A DNA stretch of 64,000 nucleotides from Anas platyrhynchos (lineage: Eukaryota > Chordata > Aves > Anseriformes > Anatidae): assembly GCF_047663525.1 (NCBI RefSeq), contig NC_092597.1, positions 19,552,501 through 19,616,500 of the forward strand, written 5' to 3'. Position numbers and translations under genes: made by a program. Of the stretch, positions 1-12,248 are shown piece by piece. Under the pieces are notes generated by a model. It worked only from the letters and a program-made list of their open reading frames with translations, ran no database searches and was not told the DNA's origin. Numbering within the stretch: position 1 is the stretch's first letter; the number at the start of each line of letters is the position of its first letter.

Positions 1-2580
1 ATGCTTAAACTCCACCCATTTGTCCTGCCCGATTGTTTCCATGCTTTAAATTCCACATACACTTGGAAATACTTCGAAACTGAAGTGGTTGGAAACCATT
101 TGGGATTTTAGAGAGTCTCTATTTCAAAACCAATCAGGACTTTTTTGTTGTTGTTCTCTCTTTGTGAGTTTGTTGCTTCACGGCAAATGGTACAGAAAAG
201 AAGCAAACCCTCCTGAGACACCATTTTGGGAAAGACTTTCAGCTGTCAAGTGCATTTGACAAACTTCTATAGCACAAATCCTCTGGCCCTGTTTTATCTG
301 ACTTGGCACAATGAAGATATGATGCTTGTAGAAAGTAGTATGTTTACTTTAGTTTCTTTTCCAAAAACTCAATCAATATTGCAGCCTCAATGTCTCCTTT
401 TATAATTGGCAATTACAGCCTGACTGCCTTGACACCCAAGCATCTCCATGTGTGTTGGTCTGTGCAGACAGAATAATGCACCATCAGTGTATCTGCATTT
501 AGAGAATGGGGTCATCATTTTCGGGTTAGCCATTGACTCCGTACTTGAACTTTAGCCAAATGTTTGCCTTTCTTTGACCTTCATGTATCTAACTGGAAAA
601 TGTCTTTTGAAAGAAAGAAAGAAGTGCTATTTCTTGCAGAAGGTTCCTAAACAGCAACAACAAAAGAAGAAAGGTAAATAAGGCCTTCATAATTTTCTGT
701 TGGGACTTCTGACATGAAGCCTGGGAGAAGAAAGCTCAATTTTTTCCTCTGGCTGGACCTCTGAATTTCATAGCATAGACAGTGCTATGCGCATCCATTT
801 GGTTTGTGAAGCTATGGCTGACTGACAGTTCTTGTAAGACCCACATGAAACATGGATGATTGCCTTTAAAAAAACCCTTTAGCATTTATTTTAACTAGCT
901 TACATCCTCCACTCAATATCAGAGATCTGCTTAGGCGGGTTCTGGAAAGAACATTATCCAGGAAGTGCTAACAATGCACTTTAATTTTCTTCTGGACTGA
1001 CTTGCGGCTGATACACTCCCAGTCTGTTTCTGAGAAAACTATTTTCTGATAAATATTATTGGAAAGGTTAGTGCCCTGTTCAGGAGAGAGATGAAGACAA
1101 TTCGTTCTGCCTAATAATGAGAAAAGTGCTCAACGAAATATTTGTACAAATGAAATTTTACGGTGAACTCAGGTTTCCCTAGGTAAAGACCTTCATTGCA
1201 TTCATCCCACAAAAGCATTCTGCTCTCAAAAGTAAAACAAGGTTGCAGCTGTTGTAAACCTTCAGATTTTGTAAAAGGGAAAACCCTTATAAGCTCTGAT
1301 TACATAGACCCAGATTTTCCAGAAGTTCCCTGGTATGTATAATCTTTCAATGGAGGAAAAAAAAAAACCACAACAGTATTGGGCATTAGGGAAAGGTGAA
1401 CGAAACCCATGGTTAAATGTACAGCAGCATGGAAAACAAAAGAAAACAAATCAAGATTTGAAACTAACATGCAACAAAAGTGGTATCACTCCACTGCATG
1501 AATAAACAATTTGTTGTCTCTCTATTTTCAAAAAAACACTAAAAAAATAAAAATAAAAAAAGTGTGCAAAATAGATGTGGAACTTTGAATAAATGTCTCA
1601 AAAATTAAAAAAGGTAGAGAAATAAATCAAAGGGGAAAACCCCAAGGAGCTTTTTTAGCATAGGGAGAAGATGGAGTGAGAGAGAAGACAAGTGAAAGAG
1701 TTTTACAAAATAATGAACAGAATAAAGAAGCAAAATCAAGGAATGATTTGTCACATGTCCTTATTATCAGAACATTATCAGAACAATGAAGTGCATTTAA
1801 TTTTGCAAGAATAAACAGTTTATTTTTTTATTTTTTTATTTTTCATTATTATTTTTTTTTAATCCCAGTGACATACTAACCTGTGAGATTAATTTCTGCA
1901 AGGTCTCTGAAATCAAGAACTTTGGAGGAATGAAAAATCCATTTAACATTTATTTTGATAATGATGAAATCTACTGATCTCTAATGCACTTTTTTTTTTT
2001 TTTTTCTTTTTCTTTTTTCCAAGGAGTGGGAAAAACCCTCGGGCTTCTTGGCAGAAGTCTAAACTCTAATTATTTAGGGTCAGGAAGAAACTTCTTCTCT
2101 TGGCAGGTTATCCCAGAGTTGCCCGCTAGAGGGTCTCCAGGGTGTTCCTTGAAGTCATCTGGTCTTGGTCATCATTAATAGCAAAGAGAGGCCGCATCCA
2201 GGATAATCATTCCTTTTCCCCCATGTACCAGTATATTCCTGTATGCAAGCTCTTTGAAAATATCTGTATTTTGCAGAACGGTCTTTAACTGGGGTTCTTT
2301 CCTGCAGCACAAAGGAAAGGCTGTTTGTCCATCCAATCTTACCTACCCAGTCCTACGGGCTCACATCAGAACAAAGAGCTGCAGGGCAGCGAGAGGAAGA
2401 CATACACCAGGAGTAACAATCCTGCATCCCTTTGCAGGGATTTTAATGGTATATGTGAGGAAAAGTAATAAACGGGACATAGCCCATTAGGCAAGAACAA
2501 ATTTTCTTCCCGTAATTTTATCTTTGTTTAATTGAATATTTAATTAGTATAAATATGAAACTAATTTTTTTATGTGTTCA
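1..2580. other. AT-rich noncoding block
   Basis: No supported gene. The open frames present are short (64 and 78 codons), lack splice context and resemble no known family. About 380-600 is unique sequence of balanced composition and could be weakly constrained. From about 1340 to 1870 the DNA becomes A-rich and then T-rich, with short A and T runs and a tandem motif (ttatcagaac twice near 1763-1785). A T17 run lies near 1990. I see no interspersed repeat that I can name. Confidence 0.75.
2123..2137 (+). promoter_or_regulatory. weak CTCF-like motif
   Basis: The bases ccgctagagggtctc follow the CTCF core pattern CCrCtAGrGGG over the first eleven positions but lose the usual GC after the G run. 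This is a single-site resemblance by eye, in unique sequence with no supporting context. Confidence 0.2.
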
Positions 2581-2599
2581 GTACATTTAGCAAGAAGTG

Positions 2600-2916
2600 T
2601 TGATCCCGGTCTGCATCTTGAGAGGCATTTATGCAGACACGGACAGCAGCCATGCCCTTCTTGTCCCCTTCTGTGTGCTAATAGAAGTGAGCGGGTCATT
2701 TGGCATTAGCAAAGGAGTAACTTAGCATTTGCACTGAGCTGAATCTTGCCAGACTGTGTGCATATTGGAGCCAGTAGACAGCGGCTCCTTTCACGTTGAT
2801 GAATGGCTTTTTTCAAGCGTTCTGCTCCCTAGTTATGAGAAGGGTGACCCGGTCAGGAGACGACTTTATGAAGCTATAAAAAATGTATGTCACTTCGGAC
2901 TCTCTAATGTCACGGG
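2600..2916. promoter_or_regulatory. candidate conserved noncoding element (CpG-retaining)
   Basis: About ten CpG dinucleotides occur in 315 bases (for example near 2607, 2640, 2692, 2782, 2793, 2818, 2850, 2861, 2896, 2913) in a window that is otherwise CpG-poor. The sequence is unique-looking, of balanced composition and free of simple repeats until the A28 tract at 2917. In bird and mammal DNA such islands of retained CpG in non-island context often mark constrained enhancers. A short open frame crosses it (86 codons from 2756), but it runs into poly-lysine encoded by the A tract and is not credible as a gene. Confidence 0.35.
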
Positions 2917-2947
<31 letters not shown>

Positions 2948-2996
2948 AGAGAGAGGGAGAGAGAGAGAGACAGAGAGAGAGAGGGGGAAAAAAAAA
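2917..2996. repeat. A28 tract followed by (GA)n
   Basis: An uninterrupted run of 28 A (2917-2944) is followed by an all-purine block with one C, mostly GA and GGGA repeats (2945-2987), and then a further A9. The roughly 80-base purine strand could adopt unusual structure. The only ORFs across it code for Lys/Arg-Glu repeats on one strand and Ser-Leu/Phe on the other, which are artefacts of the repeat. No retroelement body precedes the A run, so I do not call it a retroposon tail. Confidence 0.95.
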
Positions 2997-3179
2997 CCCT
3001 GTGCACAAAAAAATAGCTGGGTAATAAGCCTGTTTTCAATGCACTAAATAGCTTTCTGTCTACAGCCCCTGTGTATCCCTGTGAGCTGGGGCTGCCGCTT
3101 GCTTCAACAAAGCAGCGAGGGTTTTGTGTGTGTTTAAAAAGGTTGATTCTCTTTGCCTTCCTATCACAGTAAATGCTTA

Positions 3180-3310
3180 TCATGATGACAACAAGGCATT
3201 GGGAACGCAGGTCGGGTGGCTGTTACGTCGGCTGCTGCGAACAAGCTATAATGCACTTAAAAAAAATGTAATCCACTCAAGGTGGCTCTGACTTTTAAGT
3301 ATGCAGAACA
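3180..3310. promoter_or_regulatory. candidate conserved noncoding element (CpG cluster, OTX/NKX-like motifs)
   Basis: Five CpGs fall within about 35 bases (3206-3238). They are followed by an AT-rich stretch that includes TAATCC (bicoid/OTX type) and CACTCAAG (NKX2 type) near 3270-3282. The combination of local CpG retention and intact homeodomain-type sites in unique DNA suggests a regulatory element. This is inference from motifs only. Confidence 0.3.
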
Positions 3311-3420
3311 GCTGAAGAGAAAGGCACCATAAAAGCAAAGTAGCTTTGAAAGGACCTTTTCATCTAATATTTTATAAAGTATTTTCTCTGTGTCACAAAG
3401 AATAAAAAGTAAAGGATTGC

Positions 3421-5400
3421 CAGGTATGTTTGCCCCTACGCCTTTGGTTTAATACTCTGGAGTTTAAAGATACTGCCATGTAGATTTTAACAAAGACGGC
3501 CCTCTGTAGATCCATAATTTAGCATTCATTGAATTTTCCCATTTCTTTTTAGGCTTTGATATGCATATTTCACTGCATTAGATGCTTCCCCCTCCCTCAT
3601 GCCCCCTTCCACCCACCTCCCAGAGATGTAGCACATTTTATAACTGATGTTAAAATGTTAATTTGCACAAGGTAAGTGGCCCGGAGGATTGAGGGCAGAG
3701 GCCTTTTCTTTATTAGGATTTCAATTAGTCATGGGCCAAGATGGGAACGCCCAAGTTCTGGGTTTGAACACTGCCCTTGCCAAAGCTGAGATGCAAAAGC
3801 TCCTGAACTCCCAGACCCAACTACGGGTTCATTTTCCTGTTTTTCCTGGTGGGATTTCCAGTTCTCACCCCGCCCAGCACTGGAACAACTTGCATCACGG
3901 TAGAAACAAGATGGGCTCTGAGTTGAGTGCCTGGCTAAGATAGATCACGGACATTTGTCTAAAGATAGTTGGACCTCTGTGCATTTTGACAGGCACAAAT
4001 CAAGTCTGGGAGGAACACAGATCAGTAGGATTCAATAACAGCAGTGTGCAAGTTGGTGTTAAATGGGCAGAGATGATGCAGAAATGCAACTTGCACCCTT
4101 CTGGTATTTTGTGGGGTTGCAAAATGGATGTAGCTTTAATTCATTTGGAAGTCCCTGGAGACTGAATTGAGTCCTAATGAAAGTTTCCATTGAAGTTAAT
4201 GGACCTGATTCTCTTCTCATTGCAGGGAGTACTTCTAATTAAGTCAATAGAGTTACAATAGCATAAAACTGGTGTATGTGAGAGGACTAGCAGGTCTTGT
4301 GAGAGTTGAGCTTCCTAATGACAGGACTAAAATTGGACCCTGAAAATTCTGATCATTCTTGCACTGCAATAAATTCAGTGTAATTGCATCAAAATGCATT
4401 GAGCAGGCAGTGGCCTAAATACTGCAGGATTCTTCCCTGACCATAACTGTGTAATTCCACCCTCTTCCTTATGGAAGCAAGATCAGGATTTTGCTTTCAG
4501 TGGCTGGAGTACAGAAGCAAATGCAAGTCTAGAAAAGGGGATGATTTTACTTTGATTATTATGTACAAATGTTTAAATTGTTCATCACTGCAAAGAGAAT
4601 AGACTTAAGTCAATGACAATACTCCCAATTCTTTCTCTCTGGTAGAGACACACCTCAAATGGTAAAGCTAATGGAAATCAAAAGTCATGGTCACTACTTC
4701 CAAATGTTTTCTGTCTGTGGAAATGCATTGCACAGTATGGGACAGGTAGGGAGCTTACCCTAGCATCCCTAAGACTGTACAGCAGCCTGCAACAGAACTG
4801 GCTGTCACCACCAGAACATCCTGCCTTAAGACCAGGGCACTTCCCCTGCAATGGGAGGAAAGAAAACCATCAAACAGCATTCACTCAATGGCCCACTTCT
4901 CCTGACTGAGCCCAAGAGAGCTGAGCTTTTCCTACCAGCATAGAAGGTGGAGATAGTCAGTGCACCAAATCCCAAGACAGCTATTTAAAGCCATACTCTT
5001 TTTCCCTCGTACTTCTGTCCTCTAAAACTGTTTAAGCTTGATAATGCATAAAATATATATTTTTACAAGAAAAAAAATTCTCTCCATTTAAGAATTTATT
5101 AACAATTTACATAATTGCTTAAGTAATCTGCATAATTGACAGAAAGTTTAATTTGACCCTAGTTCAAATGCAACACTTATGGTTTTAAATTGAAATGGGT
5201 ATAATTCATTTATGAGAGTAATTAAGCCATAGTGTCTAACAAATACAATGTATGCTGCCTGAGGCCTTCAAGGCCAGAACATGCTATTAGGATGTTTTAT
5301 TTAAATATGTCAAATCTGTTCATCTCCAAAGCCGCCTGTGTTAAAATATATCAAATGTCTTACTTGACCTTTAAGGTGCCCTACTGAAAGCAGGGCATTA
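3421..5400. other. noncoding block with ancient repeat debris
   Basis: No supported gene. Contains a C-rich pyrimidine stretch (about 3585-3622), unique DNA, the foldback repeat annotated separately at about 4140-4300, and further fragments resembling old amniote repeat sequence at 4320-4450 and about 4600-4630 (motif acttaagtcaatgac). From about 5030 to 5360 the sequence is AT-rich and featureless. Confidence 0.7.
4140..4300. repeat. ancient foldback repeat with 'ttgaagtcaatgg'-type core
   Basis: The segment has an imperfect inverted-repeat layout. The left arm at 4202-4220 (gacctgattctcttctcat) is complementary, with a small gap, to the right arm at 4276-4296. Between them lie agtcaatagagttacaatag and ataaaactggtgt, and ccattgaagttaatgg precedes. 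This matches my memory of a dispersed, strongly diverged sequence in reptile and bird genomes (…tgaagtcaatggagttacac…tgtaaaactggtgtaagtgagag…tcagg…). I do not recall the library name and give none. Confidence 0.5.
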
Positions 5401-6890
5401 AAAAAATAAAATAAAATAAAAAATCACAAGCTTTCTTGTGTGCCTAAGAAAAGGCAGGAGTGGTTGAAAGGAGACCAAGGGAAGAGTGCTCTGAATGAGA
5501 CTATCATACCGCCCAGCAGCAATGCAGCTTTAAGGGACTGGTTTTGCCTTCATTAAATGAAATCCGCTGCTGAGTGCAGTGCCAGCATACAGCTATTTAC
5601 AACCACGTAAGCCATCCAAATAGAGCTTACACGATGCAGAAGTCTCTGTGTTGGCCTTCCATGAAGGACAACCCAGCAATCCCTCGAAATCCCTTTATTC
5701 ATTGGAGACCATTTGGGTTATGCTAGCATGAGCCAAGGCAGAGGAGGTAACCCCCAAATGCCAGTGCTGGCCAGTGATCACCTCCTATATTACCCCCCTG
5801 GAGGATATCTGCTTAAGGTTACAGCTGTCCTTTAAGCACAGATTCAGTAGTCATTACTCAGTCTGAATGATACTTTCCTTTAGCTTTATCCCTGTCAACA
5901 TTCTGGCTGCCACTCAAGGTCCTAGACTGGCTGTTAGACTTCACATTTCCCTATATTTGGGTTTATGAAATTATGGGGAGTTTAATCAGTTATAATCATT
6001 TTGCCCTAAGGGTTGGAAAATGAAAGAGTAGCTAAAGATACTTGTGAAAATGAGGCCCTAAATCTGTGGAAGTGCAGTACGTTTTTAATGAAAGCTTCCC
6101 TGCTTCTGTAAGGCTGCAGTTAGGAGAGTTAAGATGTTTCTTGGTAAGGAAAAGTGCTGAAGAGCTATTCAGCACAAAGAGGTTTTATTTCTATTTGGAT
6201 TGTTTTTTCCATGTTGGTATCCTGAGATGCGTTCATGGGCCTGTAAACTCCTAGGTTTAGGTCTGAGTCTGCAAACCCACGCCTGATTTCATCTGATCCT
6301 TCATGTTGGGCTACAGGGCTGACTTATCCTCCAAATACAGTTCCAGACTTGTTGGAGTACAACAAAACCTCAGCTTCTCAGTAATTTCAACAAGTTGATA
6401 GGTATTAAAAGGTTGATCATTCTTTCTTGAATGAACATCTAGTATTATACAATAGAAATATGAAGGTCTATGTGGTACATGCTACCACTTCTGATCTTTC
6501 CTCTGTAGTCAAAAGAAAGGGAGTAAGAAACTGGACTTTGGGTTGTTTTGTTTGTTTCTTTATTTTCTCCAAATGTATGTTCCTAGTGTATTTAAGTCAG
6601 ACCTGCTCATTTTTCTAATTAAGACATTATGTGACAGACATAGGAGAGATGAGATGCAGGATGACTATATGCCAAATAGCGATCTTAATTACCAGTTCTG
6701 TAGATTAAAGCTGTGTGGTATTACAGAATTTATTAAAGTCCTTCCGTAAGTGATGAGAATGTGCAGAACAGTAGTTTTGCCTAGTCTTGGGGTTATGTCA
6801 CTAGTTTCATGATAGATGGTGTTTCTACATCAGCTCCAGACAACGAGGAGCATGAAAAGTCAGCTGTCATTAAAAAAATAAGTAGAGGTG
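5401..6890. other. noncoding block, unique DNA
   Basis: No supported gene. The part from about 5500 to 5700 is balanced in composition and holds scattered CpGs (taccgccc, atccgctg, ccacgtaag, acacgatg, cctcgaaa), so it may be constrained. The rest is AT-rich unique DNA with short chance ORFs (62-68 codons). No recognisable interspersed repeat. Confidence 0.65.
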
Positions 6891-7260
6891 ATCAAATCAC
6901 AACAGTTCGACAAGTCACCATGAGTCAGCTGAGCTGCGGCAACGATCCCTGGGCATGCTTTTATCTGAAAGCAAATGCTAGCTCAGGATGCCTTGAAAGA
7001 GGGCAAAGTGAAGTGTATTATTTTGCATATGCCCCAGGCAGAAGAATGCACTTGCAGTAAGTTTCTGCAGCTCAGCTGACACAGCTACAGTTCCCTGATA
7101 GCAATTACAAAGCATACTTGTCTAGCCTGTTTGCAGATGGGAAACACCATTTTTGAAATAATTGGAAAACACCACCTTAATTAATCCAAAATAAATGAGG
7201 CCCATTACATGCTTATTGATTGATTAATTGATTGATTGATTTTTGAATTTAGATTAAGAA
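6890..7260. promoter_or_regulatory. candidate noncoding element with homeodomain-type sites
   Basis: Unique sequence containing an AP-1-like tgagtcagctgagc, several CAGCTG/AGCTGA E-box-like elements near 7065-7090, ttaattaat near 7180, and an ATTG tandem (7214-7242). An 83-codon open frame (6809-7060) ends where a GTAAGT sits at 7059. I do not recognise the peptide and treat the coincidence as chance. Regulatory function is a guess from motif content. Confidence 0.22.
7214..7242. repeat. (ATTG)n microsatellite, interrupted
   Basis: About seven ATTG units with one TTAATTG interruption. Short and imperfect, so probably old. Confidence 0.9.
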
Positions 7261-7702
7261 GTAATCAGCTAGTTATCTTCTTTCCCTGCTCTTAAAATCT
7301 AGTTTATAGTTTCAGAATGATTTCCCCTGAAATCAATATTAGGACAAGAAAGATGTAAAGTCCAGTTAGCTGAAGAGTCTAAATGACCATGTAGAAGGGT
7401 GAAAGTCGTAAAGTCCATGTTGGCAGATATGAAGTGCTTATGAAGACTTCACAGAACAGATGTGAGGCCCTGGTTTTAGATTAAAAAAATACTGAAACTT
7501 CTTAAAATGTTGTTCGTTATGTCAGTGGATTTTCTGCAACTACACTGGTCTGATATAAATGGGTTAAAAGTGTCAAAGCCAGTGTCATGTAAGCAAGAGA
7601 GTACATTGTGGTTTTAAGAAAAGGTCACATGTAAATGTCATAAAGGGTTCGTGCTTCTGGTTCTATGTTCTTACAAGTGAGTGGGATTATTAAATCTTCA
7701 AT

Positions 7703-7733
7703 ATAATAATAATAATAATTAATAATAATAAAA
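7703..7733. repeat. (TAA)n microsatellite
   Basis: About ten TAA units with one interruption (taattaat). Confidence 0.9.
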
Positions 7734-8313
7734 TCTCTAGTCTTTTACTAGTGTTCAGTCCCACCTGGGAGGGAACTCTCCAGGTGGCACTTGAATGGAG
7801 TACCCTAGGAATGGGGAGAGGAGAGCAGAGGGGCAGGAGAGTGAGGGTCCTGGGAAATTTCCTAGGAGATTCCAATCACAATTACCAGGTCAGCTGGGTG
7901 AGACTGCTTGGAAAATCTGCAAGGCAAACTGACCTCGGTGTGAAAATTAGGCCATCGCACACATCTCTCCGAACACCTTTGATTCCAGAACATCTGCCCA
8001 GAATCAAGCACCACTAGTGAATTACTGATCATCATTACTGATCTAATAATAATCTCATAAATAATACATCGCCTTCAGCTTCAGGCAGCCAAGTCGGCAG
8101 CATGAAGTACTACTAACCCTGAAGGCACAGATTTCTTCTGAAGGGCCTCAGTTGAGCTTGTACCATCAGTTAAAAGTGCATGGGTTTCACGGCATTTAAT
8201 TGCCTGATTTGCAGTTTCCAGGTAGCTGTCTAGATAGCAGTTAGACACTTAGGTAGCACAGAATACTTTTACATCTGTAGTAGATAGATTATTTCTATAA
8301 TAAAAGTAATAAC

Positions 8314-8332
8314 AAATAAATAAATAAATAAA
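8314..8332. repeat. (AAAT)n microsatellite
   Basis: Nearly five perfect AAAT units. Confidence 0.85.
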
Positions 8333-9295
8333 GTTACATATAAAATGTTGAATATAGTTGTTTATTGTATAGGAGAAAACATAATAATATTTGTTCTACA
8401 ATAACAAAACCAGAAGTCATTTCCTGTTATATGACGGTTTAATAAAGTCTTCATTTATAAGCCTCTAGATCCAGTTTGATTAGAAGGGAAAATCTGTGAT
8501 TAAACCAGTCAATCCATCAATTGATCCTTGTTCAGCCCATTGCTTTCTGAATGTTACTGGCTTGATTCAGCAACCCATGTTTACTATTTTATTCTATGTG
8601 CAAAGTACCGCAGGGAGCAAATCTGTGCATGAACTTATAGCCTGTTGCAACACATTATTAACTCTCCTCCCTGCCATTTTTTGTCCCTGTTAAGAATAGC
8701 TTTATCAGGATATATAACTTCAGGATAAACTAGGATTGGCTACACTGACATCATCAAGATAAGCCAAACATATTAAAGTCTTGCTCCTTGTGCTGCTTTG
8801 CTGATCCCCTGGACAAGGTTTGCATGTGAATGTGGGCTGGATGCTCAACAGTGGTTCTGGAGGAGTGTCCTGGCAGAATGTGGCTTTCCTTCTAAAGCCT
8901 TTTATTTCAAACAAGGTGGAGATCATTCTCAGATATGTATCCAGACAACTCTGCCATATTCCTGAAATACCTTTAACATGTAAGTAACTCCTGCCCACAT
9001 TAAAACTGGAATAAAGGGGTTCATACCACAAGTAAGACATCACTGGCTATATCTCAAAAGCCATCCACAGTAAACATCTGAAAAGTAGTTTGTTTTACTT
9101 CCCTTTCTGTATTGCACTGTTCCAGAACAAATTGCACCGAAATCTTTAAGGCTACCAAGAAGCAGATGTCCTATAATAAGAAAGGCAGTGAAGAAAATGA
9201 GCAGAAAGAGATGTCTGCCTCCTAGGAAAACTAGCCTATCTGACTAAGTAAAATGTCAGGACCAAATCCCCCAGTCTGAGGTTTTTCCCATTCGG

Positions 9296-9333
9296 TTTAA
9301 TTTAATTTAATTTAATTTATTTATTTATTTTTT
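9296..9333. repeat. (TTTAA)n / (TTTA)n compound microsatellite
   Basis: Four to five TTTAA units are followed by three to four TTTA units. The change of unit length suggests slippage-driven conversion of one repeat into the other. Confidence 0.9.
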
Positions 9334-9906
9334 AAATCATAAATTGTGTTCTTTGCTCAGGCTGTAGCAAATTGTTGTGTATACCCACAAGTAATTGTAA
9401 GGGCAGCTGACATCATTTAGACATCAAAATACCTGATAGAGCACTTAGATGTGCAAGTGACCTTAAATATACCCACTGAGAGTACAGAAATGGAAAGAGG
9501 GCTTTAAAGTCTGGCCTCTAGATTTTAAGTGCAGGTGATTCTGTGTTGTTTCATTTGAAGTGGTTCTAGCTGGGCCTGGAATTTGCATCCCTGTGCCATC
9601 AGAATGGCCTGTAGTTTCTTAATTACCAAACAAATGGAGAGTAGCTGCTTGATTTTGACAGCTCCTTTGTGTATCATTCTTCACAGAACATGAATGATTA
9701 ATGGAATTTTCCCAACACAGTCAAAGTTGTTTACTGATGGAATTAAAGCTGAAATTGGCAGTGCTCTTTAGGGAGGACTTTTTCTATAATGTCACCAGAC
9801 CTGCCAAGCTCCCCTAAAAAATAGGGACAATTAGTGATGGGTCAGAAGGATTCTGGGTATTAAAAGGTTTGGTTCTCTCCAATGACAGTGAAAAGGTGGG
9901 GAGAGA

Positions 9907-9924
9907 ATAAATAATAATAATAAT
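9907..9924. repeat. (AAT)n microsatellite
   Basis: About six AAT units, short. Confidence 0.8.
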
Positions 9925-10542
9925 CGAGCCCTTTATTGATTATTTCCTTTATGAAAAAATATCCTTGCATCCAAGTTGTGTGCTTGAATTAAAAAAGGAA
10001 AAAAATTTAAATTCAGTGTCTGAAAATATGCTGTACATAGAAGAAGTCAGATAAAGGACACCCGTGTCTTTGTTACCATTTGAAACATTAGAAAGGGCTG
10101 GAGCAAAAGCTATCTGGTGAAGAAGGCAATCAGTACTGGCAGACAGAATGGAAGATGGTTGATGCTTGTGCATCCTGTCTTGTAAGGAAGATTACATGGC
10201 TGTTAGATGGCCTGGAGAGCTGTTTTCACTGGAAATATACCTGTACAGACTGGGGGTGGGGATGTGCATCAGAAGGAAATGTCAAGAGGCTGGTGGTCAC
10301 AGCATGTAATGACAGCATGAGAGGAAGCTGAATCCAATGAGTAAGGCAGAGCTACGAACTAAAGTATCTAGAATTATTCTGAGGATATTCATAAGTATTC
10401 TTTTCCCCCTGTATTTTCATCATTTGCCTTCTTGTCCCCTTACATTGCCAGATTCCACAGGCAGAAAAATTTGTGGGAGTAATATCCTCCCATCAGCAGC
10501 GGTTCATCTGGGACACACTTATGAAGTTCATAAGAAAGGCAA

Positions 10543-10735
10543 GCCCTACACAGCATGCTCAATGTTTAAAGTGTTTTATGAACAACTTCACACCAACCCC
10601 AGGAGATAGTTAGATAAGCATGTGATTTATTTTTATTCCCATTTTCCAGATGGAGAAAAAATGGTGGAGTGACCTTCTAAAGGCCGCAGCAGGAGTTGAA
10701 ACTGAGATGAGATCAAGGGGCTCTTGACTACCCTG
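10543..10735 (-). repeat. MIR/CORE-SINE remnant (antisense)
   Basis: On the + strand this shows the reverse-complement layout of a MIR: an 'aagtgttttatgaac' segment, then 'ttattcccattttccagatg' followed by 'gagaaa…gagtgacc', corresponding to the well-known 'attttacagatgaggaaactgaggca…agtgacttgccc' block. Next comes 'gcagcaggagttgaaactgag', matching the region before the MIR tRNA-like part. It is strongly diverged with several gaps. MIR-type CORE-SINEs predate the amniote radiation and are inactive. Confidence 0.6.
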
Positions 10736-11579
10736 CCCACAGGGAAAAAATCAGATTGTTCTGCATCTCTCTTCTGCATCTATTGCACTGACAAAAGCCT
10801 TTTGCCACACTCACACGAACGCATGTACAAGATGGATTTTTATGACTGCAGTGGAATCTGGTAGATGGCCAGGATACTTTGGTTTTTAGCTATCCCATAT
10901 CATACTTCCCTCATGTGCTTCTCTCTCTCCTGCCTCTAAGCATTTTTCAATAAACAGGCAAAATTACCCATGAACAAGGCTGCAAGGGACAGTGCAGAGT
11001 CAGTGAGGCAGTATGCCTCCCATGCTTGTATAGTTAGCAGCAAGTATATATAACACAGCCCTGCCCTTCCTCTTCTAATCAAAGTGGCTTGCTACCAGGT
11101 AGGTGATCAGCTGCCAAAGGAGATTAATTTCCCCTTTTAGTATGTGTCGTGGGGTTGGAAGGGATATCAGTTGCTTTGGTGTGTTTTTAACATCATCTAA
11201 AGCATAGCCAAGGGATATAATCATACCCTTGGGAGAGCAAAGGTACAATACATAGCTAAGTGCCTCTAATCCACAGCAGCATGATTATCTATTGGTAACT
11301 GCCTCCTCCTCTTTAGGTGTCCTACTAATCTTGAGTTTGGTTAATAAAAACAAATGAGTTCAGCATGCCACAACAGGGTAGAGAACATATTTTGGGGGTG
11401 TCAGGGTGGGGGAAGGTTAAATGTTCTGTTTTGTTTTCTTTTGTTTTAATGCAAAACCCAACTGGCTTGGTGATCTCCAGATATGCACAAATACTGATAC
11501 TGATGCCAGATATTCACTTGTACAGAAAAAAGTAATACAAGTACAAAAGGGAAGGCTGGTGTGCATGAAGGGGAAATGG

Positions 11580-11685
11580 CTGGGACTGAGGACTGGGAGC
11601 CAATTCTTGCTGTGATGTACTCTTACTGCCTTTGTGATCCTGGGCAAGCCTCTTATTAAATTTAATAATGAGGGTTGGATCCAAT
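11580..11685 (+). repeat. MIR/CORE-SINE remnant (sense)
   Basis: The order 'ggactgggagccaattcttgctgtgatg…tgcctttgtgatcctgggcaagcctctta' matches the sense MIR central block ('ctctgccactgacttgctgtgtgaccttgggcaagtcactta') at the diagnostic 'gtgaYcctgggcaag' stretch. It is truncated on both sides and diverged. Confidence 0.55.
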
Positions 11686-12224
11686 GACTGATACTAATTG
11701 GAAAGCAAAAGGCCCTTTCACCTTCTGCTACTAAATTTGCACCTGAAGTTAGTTATCCGTAGTTAATTCTGTGCTATTGTATCCTAAAGTCAGACTTCAG
11801 CACTGTTGAAACCTTATTGTAGTTGCTATTGAACAACAGCACCTTTATTCTACACCATCCTTGCAAAGTTATAAGAAAGTATATAATTTTATCTGTGTTT
11901 TAAGAAATAGAAGGGCTTCCCAGAAGGGCCCAGGAAATGGAGAAACACACTATTAGTCAGAGTTGGAAACATATCAAAAAATCTGGTGCAGCCTTACCAT
12001 AAACACAGATAATAGGTGGTGAGTGGTGTGGTTGAATCTGGTGACACTTGCATTTGACCTGTGCAGAGTTACTTGTATTACACCATCGTAACATGAAAGG
12101 GAAAGTTCGCATGGCACAGCACGATGGTACAGGTGTATGCACCACCCAGTCATTAAATTAAACTGAGGAGAACAAATGTTTTTCTCAAGTTTGAAAAATA
12201 TCTGTAGAAGGTAGAAAATCCTTT

Positions 12225-12248
12225 AAAAAAAAAAAAAAAAAAAAAAAA
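12225..12248. repeat. A24 homopolymer
   Basis: Uninterrupted run of 24 A preceded by ccttt. No retroelement body is recognisable upstream. Confidence 0.95.

Larger units (their letters stand above)
7261..10540. other. AT-rich noncoding block
   Basis: No supported gene. The longest open frame is 107 codons on the minus strand (8720-9043). It resembles no family and has no splice support. The block contains ATT/TAA microsatellites at 7703-7733, 8314-8332, 9296-9333 and 9907-9924. The remainder is unique AT-rich sequence. Confidence 0.7.

Noticed and set aside
2890..3183. 97-codon minus ORF with Ser-Leu and Phe repeats
   Set aside because: The repeats are the translation of the (GA)n and A28 tracts.
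6809..7060. 83-codon ORF ending at a GTAAGT, considered as an exon
   Set aside because: No acceptor of quality upstream and no recognisable peptide. The donor-like word alone is common.
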